A DNA stretch of 64,000 nucleotides from Galbibacter kalidii (GTDB lineage: Bacteria > Bacteroidota > Bacteroidia > Flavobacteriales > Flavobacteriaceae). Location: contig NZ_JAPFGA010000001.1 in the NCBI RefSeq assembly GCF_026241135.1, positions 186,001 through 250,000 on the forward strand, written 5' to 3'. Below the pieces are notes generated by a model, which was not told the DNA's origin, searched no databases, and worked only from the letters and a program-made list of their open reading frames with translations. Of the stretch, positions 21,985 to 30,145 are shown one piece after another. The translations under genes and the position numbers were made by a program. Numbering within the stretch: the stretch's first letter is position 1; every line of letters starts with the position of its first letter.

Positions 21985-24900
21985 TTATAATGAAATGTTC
22001 AATCCCAAAGAGATGGTACGTGTTAAGGGGTAGTTGTTTTCCCAACCGTCGCCCCCTCTGGAAACCTGGTCGCTTTCAGGATCCCAACCTATCCAGTCTG
22101 TAAAGGTGTAGAGGTTTCTTCCGGCGACGTAAAGCATCATACTTTGTATGTTGTATTTTTCCAACAGTTCATTTGGAATATTGTAACTTAAGCGTACATC
22201 TTTTATCCTTAGGTAGCTGGCATCTTTTGGATGTTCGTATCCCTTATTATTTTGGTAAGCGACCAGGGAAGGCCATTCGTTGCTTTGATTTTCGGCAGTC
22301 CAGTATCCAACATCGGCAGGGATGTTACGGCGACCAACTTCATCGGTATAATAGATATCCGGATTGTTTCTTAACACACCCTGTACGGTTTGTAAAAAGA
22401 AGCTAAAGGTAAAATCCTTATACATAAAAGTATTGGTTAAACCTCCATTCCAGTCCGGTAGGGTATTGCCTAGAATTACACGGTCGTTCTCGGAGTCTAT
22501 CTGTCCGTCACCGTTGATATCAGCAAACTTTATATCTCCGGGTCGGGCTGTGGGATCGTGATTCAAATGAGCTTCGGCAGCAATCTCATCTTCCTGCCAG
22601 ATACCGAGTTTTTGGTAATCATATACCACGCCTAGGGATTCCCCTATAAACCATCTGTTAGCGATATCATCTTCACCGGTTCCATAAAGGTTCAGTATTT
22701 CATTTTTATAAGTAGAAAAATTCAGACGGGTTTCCCAACGGAAATCCCCTGTATTTACATTGACGGAGTTCAGGGTGATGTCCAATCCTTTGTTTCCTAA
22801 CTTTCCGACATTGTCCAAAATATCACCGGATCCGGTGATATTGGGAATGTTCCTTTCTAGAATAAGGTCATCAGTCTTACTGTCATACACTTCCACGGTA
22901 CCGCTTAAACGATTGTTGAAAAAACCGAAGTCAATACCAAGGTTGGCTGTGGTAGTGGATTCCCATTGAAGGTTGGGATTCCCCATTCCATCTATATAGG
23001 TACCTACCTGGGGCGAGCCTCCAAAGGGGTATAGAACGGTACCTAAGGTACTTTGAGTGCCATAAACCTCTACGCCCGGATTTCCATTGGTTCCGTAGGA
23101 AAACCTTAATTTCAATTGGTTGACCTTGGAAGCATTCTCCATAAAACTTTCGTTGGCGATGTTCCAACCAATGGCCATGGAGGGAAAAACACCATATTTG
23201 TCAGTGTTGCCTCCAAAGACAGAGGCTGCATCCCTACGCGCGGTAAGGGTGAGTAGGTAACGGCTGTCAAAGGAATAATTGATCCTTCCCATTTGAGAAA
23301 GCCAGCTCTGTCTCCATTTTTCAGATTCCGCGGAGATATTATCTGCTGATTCAATTTGATTGTAAGAAAGGGCATCACTAAAAAAGCCTACTCCAGTCAC
23401 TGCTGTGTTTTGATAATTTTGCTCCTCTGCACTATACAGTAGGGTTACATCAAAATGATGTTTACCAAAATCCTTTGTATAGGTAAGCAGGTTTTCGACT
23501 ACCCATCTTTTGGTTTCTGCGTTGTATTTGTATGCCGTACCATTGTTATCGTTAGCTGCACGGCCACTATAGGTAGCATTGTATCTAGGATTGTAGTAGT
23601 ACGACGCACTTATTTTATATTCCAGGCCTTCTATTCCCGGTTTTAGGGTAGCATAGGCAGTACCTGAAAGGTTTTTGATATGATCTAGCCTGTCTTCAGT
23701 AAGTCCCAGTAAAGGGTTTTCAAAAAGTTGTTCGGGAGACATTGGGTAGATAATGTATTCCCCGTTTTCATCCCTGGGTACCGAATAAGGGCTCATGGCA
23801 GTTCCAAAAAGGAAATTAGCCCGGCCGCCATCGTAGTTATTGTTTGCAAAATAGGCATTTACCCCTGTTGATAACCAGTTAGTTACATCCAGGTCCAGAT
23901 TGGTTCTGAAATTCACACGATTGTATTCATACCCTTTTATAACTCCTTTTTGATCCAGATATCCTCCTGAAATAAAATACTTGGCATTCTCACTTCCTCC
24001 GGAAAGGCTTACATTATGTTCTGTTATCAGTCCGGTTTGGGTAACTTCATCGAACCAGTTAGTTGTCCTTCCGGCATTATAATTTTCGATCTCAGCAGTA
24101 TTGGGTAAAACATCAGTTTGCTCGAGCCCTCTTTGCTCCACATAGTGTGCGTATTTTTCGATATAGTCCTCTGGACCCATAGGTTCGAGTACATGTGAAA
24201 AATCCTCTAGTCCACTGTAAACACTATAGTTTATGGTAGGTTTTCCGGTTTTTCCACGTTTGGTAGTTATCAGAATAACCCCGTTGGATCCTCGGTTACC
24301 ATAAATAGCAGTAGCTGAAGCATCTTTTAAGATTTCAATTGATTCGATGTCCCGGGAATTGATATCGTTCAGAGAGCCATAAAAGGGAGTACCGTCTACA
24401 ACGATAAAGGCGCTGTTTCCAGCGGTAATAGAGTTAAGCCCCCTGACTTGGATGCCAGCGACACTTCCGGGGATTGAAGATTCTGTGGTTATGTTAAGTC
24501 CTGCGGTAGTACCTTGCAGGGCTTGTGTTACATTGGTTACAGGAAGGTTTTCCAAACGATCTTTTGGAACCGAAGCTACCGAACCGGTAATATCGGAACG
24601 CTTTTGGGTACCATAACCTATGACTACCACTTCATCGAGCTGTGCAAGGTCTTCTTCCATAACGACATTAAGTGTAGATCGTCCGTTGAGCGATATCGTT
24701 TGCGATTTAAAACCGATATAAGAAAATTCAAGGGTGGCGTCGGAAGCCACTCCGTCCAGTTGATAGTTTCCGTCAAAATCGGAGACCACTCCTATATTAC
24801 TTCCTTGAACCATAATGTTGACCCCTGGTAAGGGGACGCCATCAGTTCCAGAAGTTATCTGGCCAGTTACGGATTGTTGTGCGTGTGTATTCTCTATTGC

Positions 24901-24993
24901 TAACAAACATGTGGAAAGCAATAAGAATAACATGAGAATTGGCGAATTTTTTTTCCGCCTCCAATGTTTTTTTAAATAGGATTTTGTCTTCAT
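21985..24993 (-). CDS. SusC-like TonB-dependent receptor of the second PUL
   Basis: This 1002-residue outer-membrane transporter is complete. It has a long basic N-terminus and signal peptide (about 1-39, ENTHAQQ), a carboxypeptidase-like regulatory domain (about 40-125), the TonB-box/plug start LDEVVVIGYGTQKRSDI, then plug motifs NSRDIESIEILKDASA and GVILITTKRG, and a 22-stranded barrel ending TRTISLGLNISL. No STN domain is present, so it is not a direct anti-sigma signalling receptor. Its promoter and first about 130 residues are almost the same as those of the third PUL's susC, after which the two proteins diverge. Confidence 0.97.
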   Translation of the reverse strand: MKTKSYLKKHWRRKKNSPILMLFLLLSTCLLAIENTHAQQSVTGQITSGTDGVPLPGVNIMVQGSNIGVVSDFDGNYQLDGVASDATLEFSYIGFKSQTISLNGRSTLNVVMEEDLAQLDEVVVIGYGTQKRSDITGSVASVPKDRLENLPVTNVTQALQGTTAGLNITTESSIPGSVAGIQVRGLNSITAGNSAFIVVDGTPFYGSLNDINSRDIESIEILKDASATAIYGNRGSNGVILITTKRGKTGKPTINYSVYSGLEDFSHVLEPMGPEDYIEKYAHYVEQRGLEQTDVLPNTAEIENYNAGRTTNWFDEVTQTGLITEHNVSLSGGSENAKYFISGGYLDQKGVIKGYEYNRVNFRTNLDLDVTNWLSTGVNAYFANNNYDGGRANFLFGTAMSPYSVPRDENGEYIIYPMSPEQLFENPLLGLTEDRLDHIKNLSGTAYATLKPGIEGLEYKISASYYYNPRYNATYSGRAANDNNGTAYKYNAETKRWVVENLLTYTKDFGKHHFDVTLLYSAEEQNYQNTAVTGVGFFSDALSYNQIESADNISAESEKWRQSWLSQMGRINYSFDSRYLLTLTARRDAASVFGGNTDKYGVFPSMAIGWNIANESFMENASKVNQLKLRFSYGTNGNPGVEVYGTQSTLGTVLYPFGGSPQVGTYIDGMGNPNLQWESTTTANLGIDFGFFNNRLSGTVEVYDSKTDDLILERNIPNITGSGDILDNVGKLGNKGLDITLNSVNVNTGDFRWETRLNFSTYKNEILNLYGTGEDDIANRWFIGESLGVVYDYQKLGIWQEDEIAAEAHLNHDPTARPGDIKFADINGDGQIDSENDRVILGNTLPDWNGGLTNTFMYKDFTFSFFLQTVQGVLRNNPDIYYTDEVGRRNIPADVGYWTAENQSNEWPSLVAYQNNKGYEHPKDASYLRIKDVRLSYNIPNELLEKYNIQSMMLYVAGRNLYTFTDWIGWDPESDQVSRGGDGWENNYPLTRTISLGLNISL

Positions 24994-25069
24994 TATTAGG
25001 ATGGTTTAAGAGTTAATTATGATTAATTAGTATTAGCAATACGATATAAATATATCGCATGCATTTTAG

Positions 25070-25100
25070 TAAAAGTAAATTTTACATTTATTATTTCAAA
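25070..25100 (-). promoter_or_regulatory. Promoter of second-PUL susC
   Basis: On the minus strand TTTG (25100-25097), a 19-nt spacer and TACTTTTA (25077-25070) fit the Bacteroidota -33/-7 pattern. The same elements with the identical spacer recur at 37153-37123 and 46180-46150, where only the two variable -7 bases differ. This conservation supports the call. The 5' leader would be about 70 nt. Confidence 0.75.
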
Positions 25101-25250
25101 ATATTTTAAAGGAAAAAATGTGGAATTAACATTTATGAGTAGAAATAGTAGTATTATTTCAATACTTTATAGAAAGTAGAGTAGGGGTTTTCAATCTAGA
25201 AAAGGGATAGGAGGCAGTAATTTTAAAGTTGTATTATGAAATATTGATTC

Positions 25251-25290
25251 AAAAATAACCCGGTACCTCTTTTTCAAGTGCACCGGGTTT
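25251..25290 (-). terminator. Terminator hairpin downstream of the susD remnant (repeat A)
   Basis: AACCCGGT (25257-25264) pairs with ACCGGGTT (25282-25289). On the minus strand ATTTTT follows. It originally ended a susD gene now present only as a 3' fragment. The homologous hairpin in repeat B lies at 37309-37346. Confidence 0.7.
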
Positions 25291-25297
25291 TGGTCAT

Positions 25298-25519
25298 GTG
25301 AGGGTTACAAACCAAACAAACTCAAATAAAACCTTCTAATCTTAAGATTCCCCGTATGCCTACCTATCGGCAAACAGGCTTGCATTGGGGGTATACTATT
25401 CACCTCTTCCGCCTTAGGCGGATCAGAACTGTCTTTTTCGGCAGTTCTGGGTGAGGTAAAACAAAAAATTTCAATTTTTTTTTGTTCAGTATAACCCGGG
25501 TTTTAAACATTGTGGTCAT
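25298..25519. repeat. 222-bp structured insertion within repeat A
   Basis: Repeat B reads straight through GGTCATCTCATCACG. Repeat A instead has GGTCAT (25292-25297), 216 further bases, and GGTCAT again (25514-25519) before CTCATCACG. The insert contains inverted repeats CCGCCTTAGGCGG, CAGAACTG...CAGTTCTG, GCCT...AGGC nested in CCCC...GGGG, and a run of T. It encodes nothing recognisable. It is consistent with a small non-autonomous element making a 6-bp target duplication. Confidence 0.5.
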
Positions 25520-25772
25520 CTCATCACGATGAATGGAGATAAAGTACATTTTATCATTCCATTGCCTGTTTTCAATTCCCCGATCCAGAGGATAAAAAGC
25601 ATATTCATAGCTCTCGGATCATATTGGTAAAGTGATACGGAAGCACCAGGTTTTAGTGCTCCGAATATATTGATTGTCCTTACTTGTTCTCCGAGGGTTT
25701 TCGGAGCGATCATCCGTCGTCTTGCATCGTGGAAACGGTGCTCTTCATAAGCCAGTTCAATTCGGCGTTTTG
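25520..25772 (-). pseudogene. susD 3' remnant (copy A)
   Basis: Read on the minus strand, it begins RRIELAYEEHRFHDARR, continues APKTLGEQV...LKPGASVSLYQYDPR, then shifts frame and continues YEYAFYPLDRGIENRQWNDK and MYFISIHRDEM. This is the conserved C-terminal region of SusD/RagB proteins. There is no start and the rest of the gene is absent. The same fragment with the same frameshift occurs at 37345-37602. It does not derive from any susD elsewhere in the window. Confidence 0.75.
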
Positions 25773-26033
25773 AGTTATCACAGCGTTATTTTAGTATTGG
25801 TAAATAACAAAAAATTGGATGCCCATTGAAATTTTCTTAGATTTAGACATTAATCCCTTAGGAGAGATTCAAGAAAGTCCTCTTTTAATTATCCTAGTGC
25901 TTTAAATAAATTGCGCTCAATGCAGGGTGTATGAGATATCAAAGCATGAATTCATTCATTACATTCGACGCAGAGCGTTGGGGAATTAAACCCAAAACTG
26001 TTCAACTGAATAACATATAATTACCCTAATACG

Positions 26034-26825
26034 ATGAATATTGTCACGAATAAACAAGCCTTTCTTTTTTTATGCAACCTTCCATCAAAATCAGCTCTTA
26101 GTACTTTTAAAAAAATTTGTAGTTCGACAGAATCAATTCATGATCATACTACTTTATTATATCACCTCAAAGAAAGAATCGTGCCTAAAAATATAGAAAA
26201 GTTACAATGTTTTTGTTTTACCGATGACATTTTATACGAATTGGGTTATAATCCTTTAGGACCAAAACTTACGCCAGGAAACAACCACTTCCCTCTATTG
26301 AAATTCTTCAGAGAGTTTCCTGACTATGATTATTATTGGTGTATCGAAGATGATGTAAGGTTTGTAGGGGACTGGAAATTTCTTTTTACAAACTTTAATG
26401 AGGTTAAAGATGATTTTATTAGCACACATGTTCAAAGACATAAGGACGAACCGCAGTGGTTCTGGTGGAACTCACTAATGCATCATAATTATACCATTCC
26501 TGATAATAAAAAATTAAAATCATTTAATCCGATTTATAGGATTTCAAGAGAAGCTCTTATTTATATAGATAAAGCTCTTAAGGATGGTTGGTATGGTCAC
26601 CATGAAGTTTTATTTCCTACACTTTTAGAAACCGCCGGCTTTGAAATATCAGATTTTGGTGGCGAAGGTGAATTTGTTCGAAAAGATAACCAATCAAAAT
26701 TTTATATTGGTGATTATAAAAATAGTTTTGGAATAGATAATAGGATGGCGACATTTAGGTGGAGACCTATTTTTTCTGAAGTTGGTGATTTAAAAAATAT
26801 GTTATACCATCCTGTTAAAGATTAA
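26034..26825 (+). CDS. Glycosyltransferase-like protein (DUF3405-like GT-A fold)
   Basis: The 263-residue product has no signal peptide or membrane segment. YDYYWCIEDDVRFVGDW (about 98-114), with an acidic EDD cluster, resembles the nucleotide-sugar/metal site of GT-A enzymes and of DUF3405 proteins. FNPIYRISREALIYI and GWYGHHEVLFPTLLETAGF resemble the acceptor-side region of such families. It is the only plus-strand gene of the island, convergent with the operon on the other strand. The 260 bp upstream hold no clear promoter. It could modify the island peptide, or cell-surface glycans; neither is shown. Confidence 0.55.
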   Translation: MNIVTNKQAFLFLCNLPSKSALSTFKKICSSTESIHDHTTLLYHLKERIVPKNIEKLQCFCFTDDILYELGYNPLGPKLTPGNNHFPLLKFFREFPDYDYYWCIEDDVRFVGDWKFLFTNFNEVKDDFISTHVQRHKDEPQWFWWNSLMHHNYTIPDNKKLKSFNPIYRISREALIYIDKALKDGWYGHHEVLFPTLLETAGFEISDFGGEGEFVRKDNQSKFYIGDYKNSFGIDNRMATFRWRPIFSEVGDLKNMLYHPVKD

Positions 26826-26886
26826 TCTTAACCTTGCTCTAATTTCATTTTATTATCTGTGATTTGGATTACATTTTTAGGAAAGG

Positions 26887-27765
26887 CTACAACTTGTATA
26901 AATTGGATTTTTTAATTGATTTTTTGAGCAAAAGTAAAACAGTAATTTTATACTTAAACCCTAAAGAATCAAATAATTCGTTTAACATAAGCGAATGCGT
27001 AAAGATTAAATCAGAAACATTCTCATCTTTCAAAGATTTGTCACACTCAGCAACCAAATTACACCAAAAAGACTCTAATTGATCATTATATTTTAAATTT
27101 CCCGGCCTCAGGTGATTTTCAACTAAGCTTATTAACTCCGATTTATTATTCTCAAAGTTAGTATCACCCTCTGATATAACCTTGTTAACAGATTCTAAAT
27201 CATTTAGTTGATCGTATTCTTCTTGCAGCAAGGTATTTATTAAGTGATAAATATCATCGATATTGTAATAAACGGTATTGCAAAAAATTATAATAAGTTG
27301 GATAACTATTTCAAACAAGCTGTTTAATGTATCTTCTTTATAATGTTGGAAAAGTTTTAAGATTAATCGAGAAATACCACATCTAAAGACAAAACACGAA
27401 ATAGAAGGATAGGGCCTAATATTAAATGTACCATAATGAACACTGTCATTATCAAAATCTGCAAAAATTTTTATTCTTTCATCATGTTTTTCAGAATATC
27501 TAGAAGGATGTTTTTTTAAAAATTGTTTAAACCAAGCATCTATCTCTTGTGAGAAAGAAAAAGCGGAATTGGAATGAACAAAAAAAGTTAGCTTGATATG
27601 GTCTCCTCTTTCTCGACTTAACTCTATGAGATAATCATGATAAGCTCCTTTCAGCTCTTTTAAAAAACATCTTACCCCTTTGCTTAATGCAATGTGCCAA
27701 TCGACATCACTATAATATAATGAAACATTTAACTCTTTATGTGCTACTAGCCCTTTATTGTACAT
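26887..27765 (-). CDS. Unrecognised protein ending the peptide-export operon
   Basis: This 292-residue soluble protein is rich in Ile, Leu, Asn and Asp. I cannot assign a family with confidence. The N-terminal part (about 13-75: YSDVDWHIALSKG, then ERGDHIKLTFFVHS) faintly resembles the C-terminal elimination domain of lantibiotic dehydratases and thiopeptide-type biosynthesis proteins, which have a G-x-H-hydrophobic-R-hydrophobic core. That is a guess from pattern. The gene starts 3 bp after the glycosyltransferase stop codon, so it belongs to the operon and may act on the precursor peptide. Confidence 0.6.
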   Translation of the reverse strand: MYNKGLVAHKELNVSLYYSDVDWHIALSKGVRCFLKELKGAYHDYLIELSRERGDHIKLTFFVHSNSAFSFSQEIDAWFKQFLKKHPSRYSEKHDERIKIFADFDNDSVHYGTFNIRPYPSISCFVFRCGISRLILKLFQHYKEDTLNSLFEIVIQLIIIFCNTVYYNIDDIYHLINTLLQEEYDQLNDLESVNKVISEGDTNFENNKSELISLVENHLRPGNLKYNDQLESFWCNLVAECDKSLKDENVSDLIFTHSLMLNELFDSLGFKYKITVLLLLKKSIKKSNLYKL

Positions 27766-27768
27766 TGC

Positions 27769-28842
27769 CTATCTTAATAAATTTATATCCCCATATGAAA
27801 TCTCATTAACTTGTATAACCCCATCCCTTGTATTTTGCTTCATAATGATTCGATTATTAATTTGGGAAAAAAACATTATCATATCTTCGATATGTACTTT
27901 ATCTGAGAGTAAATACAATCCCTCATCCAACATTGACTTTAATCCGTAATTAGTCTTATCTAATTTTAACACAGAATTCACATTATTACTTTTTAATTCA
28001 ATAGACAAAGAATTTTCGCTCCAAATTCCTATTTCCCAAGAGTCACCATAAAGATCATTTGAATATTCATAAGAATGATTTTCAGGAAAAAGATTATCAA
28101 TAGATTTAGAATTGACCAATTTATTGATCAATATTGTTCCTTTGTAATATTTATTACTACCTTGAAACATATAAAGTAATTCTGAAACAGCATGATTTAT
28201 ATGTTTAACATAAATTGATTTAATTCCCTTGTTGTTTTCTTCATTTTTAATTCTTTCATTATCATTATGAGTCAAAGCCTTCAAAAAGGCTTTTTTTATA
28301 TAACTAGGTGTTCTACCTAGGTTTCTTAACCTGTTCCATAGATCATAATCATCAAAACCATATCCCTTCATTCTTTCGTCGTATCCTCTTAATCTTGTAA
28401 AATCATCTTTCCACATGGCTATCCTTCCAAAGCAATCCCTTTGCGTTGAATTTTTATCTATTCTTGCATAAATGTTCTCCTTCTCACTAAACATATCATT
28501 AAGATAATCAGCAAACCCTTTCCTGATAAAGTTATCAGCATCTACATTACATATTATATCCCCTGTAGCTAATTTTGAAACGGCATTTTTTGCATGACTC
28601 ATATGAAAACTATCAGGATCTTCAGTTCTATAATACCTTAAAACTCCCATATCAATGTAATCTTTCATTTTATTTTTTATCCATACATCCATATCATCCC
28701 TAGAGTTGTAATTAAGTACTACAAATTCTACATTACTGTACTCTATATTATCTCTGATGTTTTGTGGAAGCGTTTCTTTTAAATGATATAAACGATTCAT
28801 ACAAACCGTACAAAATGAAATTTTATATTTTATGCCTGTCAT
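27769..28842 (-). CDS. GT2-type glycosyltransferase in peptide-export operon
   Basis: The 357-residue product has a GT-A domain (about 8-200): KISFCTVCMNRLYHLKETL nucleotide-binding start, VVLNYNSRDD, the DxD-type NVDADNF (about 98-104), and LRGYDERMKGYGFDDYDLW (about 151-169). The last resembles the galactosyltransferase C-terminal motif that binds acceptor. The C-terminal 150 residues are not recognised. The gene starts 2 bp after the HlyD stop codon, so it is translationally linked to the exporter. In Gram-positive glycocin clusters a GT2 enzyme S-glycosylates a cysteine of the precursor. The same job is a reasonable hypothesis here. Confidence 0.8.
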   Translation of the reverse strand: MTGIKYKISFCTVCMNRLYHLKETLPQNIRDNIEYSNVEFVVLNYNSRDDMDVWIKNKMKDYIDMGVLRYYRTEDPDSFHMSHAKNAVSKLATGDIICNVDADNFIRKGFADYLNDMFSEKENIYARIDKNSTQRDCFGRIAMWKDDFTRLRGYDERMKGYGFDDYDLWNRLRNLGRTPSYIKKAFLKALTHNDNERIKNEENNKGIKSIYVKHINHAVSELLYMFQGSNKYYKGTILINKLVNSKSIDNLFPENHSYEYSNDLYGDSWEIGIWSENSLSIELKSNNVNSVLKLDKTNYGLKSMLDEGLYLLSDKVHIEDMIMFFSQINNRIIMKQNTRDGVIQVNEISYGDINLLR

Positions 28843-28844
28843 TG

Positions 28845-30143
28845 CTAATACTTAAATAAATCTTTAAACTTGTAAAAGAACCTTTCGGCAACACTCAAAT
28901 CCTCGGTGATAATCTCTGCACTGCCTAATAACTCCTGATTAAACACAAGGTTTTTATTATATGAAGTTTTCATGCCATTAGGTAAGTTGATGAACACAAT
29001 ATAATTTCCTTCTTCATCTGGAGAAACCGACATATTGTCTACATTGCCGACGAGCATACCGTATTGTTGGTATGAATAATTGTCCAATTTAACCAATACC
29101 TTTTGGCCTATTTTAACCTTTCCTGCATTTTGGGAGGGGATCGTAAGTTTCCCTATAAGATCATCTCGATTGGAGGGCAGTATCGAAAATACTACATCTC
29201 CTGAATTTACTTGTTGATGGGTTCCCCAGAATTCCTGATAGCTAATTATACCCTCAATAGAAGAAGACAGAACATATTTGTATTCCCAATCCCTGATAGC
29301 TCTTTTAAGGGAATTAAAGGACTGCAATAGGTTTTTCAAAAACTTAGTATCATCCTCGCTCTTATTAATATATGTACTCTTTAATGTTTGATCCGCCGAA
29401 GATATAGCTTCTCTCATCTGTGAAATCGAAATCGTCATATTATTCAGACTCTTTTGCATTTGCAGGAATTCCAATTCTTTAGATTCGTATTCTTGTTGTG
29501 AAATAACCCCTCTCTTATGCAATTTCCTATACCGCGATATTTCTTTTTCTTTAAACTTGAGTTCTTGTTCCAATATATCCCTTTGATTGGCCTGGCTCTT
29601 TAAACGGACCTTCACTTCATTCAATGATGATTTATTCCCACTAAGCTGACTATCATACGGGTTTAGCTCTTTAAACAAACTATAATCAATATAACTTTTT
29701 TCAAAAGCAATATAAGTCGGTTCTATTTCCCCTAAAATAAACCTTGATGTAATATTTATAGGGAAAGTAAAGCTACGAATATCATACTGTGCAGAATCAA
29801 TGATCTTTTTTAAGGCTTTTATATCCCTGTAACGTGCAGTATTTTTAATCAGGGCCAATTCCTGATTGACTTCAACCGTATCTTTATTATTGATTAAAAC
29901 CTTATCTAACTGCCCGGAATATCTGGCCACAACTTTTTCCGTTGGTTGTTTGGTGGTTATAACCACCTTGGCCACAACAAAATCAGGGTATTTAATGATA
30001 AAGGACAGGGTCAAAATGATGATGGTGAAAAAAAAGATAAGCGTGATTCCCCACCTGACAATCCAAGCTGGCGGTTTGGTTAAAATTTCCTGAACTTCTT
30101 CCGATCTAATGTTAAACTCTTCTGTAGGTCTAGTCCTTGGCAT
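28845..30143 (-). CDS. HlyD-family periplasmic adaptor of peptide exporter
   Basis: This is a membrane-fusion protein linking an inner-membrane ABC exporter to an outer-membrane channel. The 432-residue product has one N-terminal TM helix (about 31-52, ITLIFFFTIIILTL). A barrel/lipoyl half follows (VVARYSGQLDKVLI), then a long coiled coil (about 150-265), a second lipoyl half (IEGIISYQEFWGTHQQVNSG), and a C-terminal beta domain (GKLTIPSQNAGKVKIGQKV). It lies 2 bp after the ABC exporter gene. No TolC-like gene occurs in the window, so a housekeeping outer-membrane factor must be borrowed. Confidence 0.92.
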   Translation of the reverse strand: MPRTRPTEEFNIRSEEVQEILTKPPAWIVRWGITLIFFFTIIILTLSFIIKYPDFVVAKVVITTKQPTEKVVARYSGQLDKVLINNKDTVEVNQELALIKNTARYRDIKALKKIIDSAQYDIRSFTFPINITSRFILGEIEPTYIAFEKSYIDYSLFKELNPYDSQLSGNKSSLNEVKVRLKSQANQRDILEQELKFKEKEISRYRKLHKRGVISQQEYESKELEFLQMQKSLNNMTISISQMREAISSADQTLKSTYINKSEDDTKFLKNLLQSFNSLKRAIRDWEYKYVLSSSIEGIISYQEFWGTHQQVNSGDVVFSILPSNRDDLIGKLTIPSQNAGKVKIGQKVLVKLDNYSYQQYGMLVGNVDNMSVSPDEEGNYIVFINLPNGMKTSYNKNLVFNQELLGSAEIITEDLSVAERFFYKFKDLFKY

Positions 30144-30145
30144 TT

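Larger units (their letters stand above)
25003..25772. repeat. Direct repeat A: susC promoter region plus decayed susD 3' end (left island boundary)
   Basis: This block matches 37055-37602 in the same orientation along its whole length, by eye about nine in ten bases, except for 222 extra bases at 25298-25519. Removing these gives 548 bp, equal to copy B. Together the copies bracket an 11.3-kb A+T-rich island. Confidence 0.85.

Noticed and set aside
25516-25713. 65-codon minus-strand open frame as a gene
   Set aside because: It is the first-frame part of the decayed susD 3' fragment; a frame change restores the SusD C-terminal pattern, and the same fragment recurs at 37345-37602.
25819-26020. 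Two tiny plus-strand open frames (28 codons at 25819, 24 codons at 25946) before the glycosyltransferase gene, as possible leader or second precursor peptides
   Set aside because: No GG motif, no ribosome site, no cysteine pattern; likely chance frames in A+T-rich DNA.
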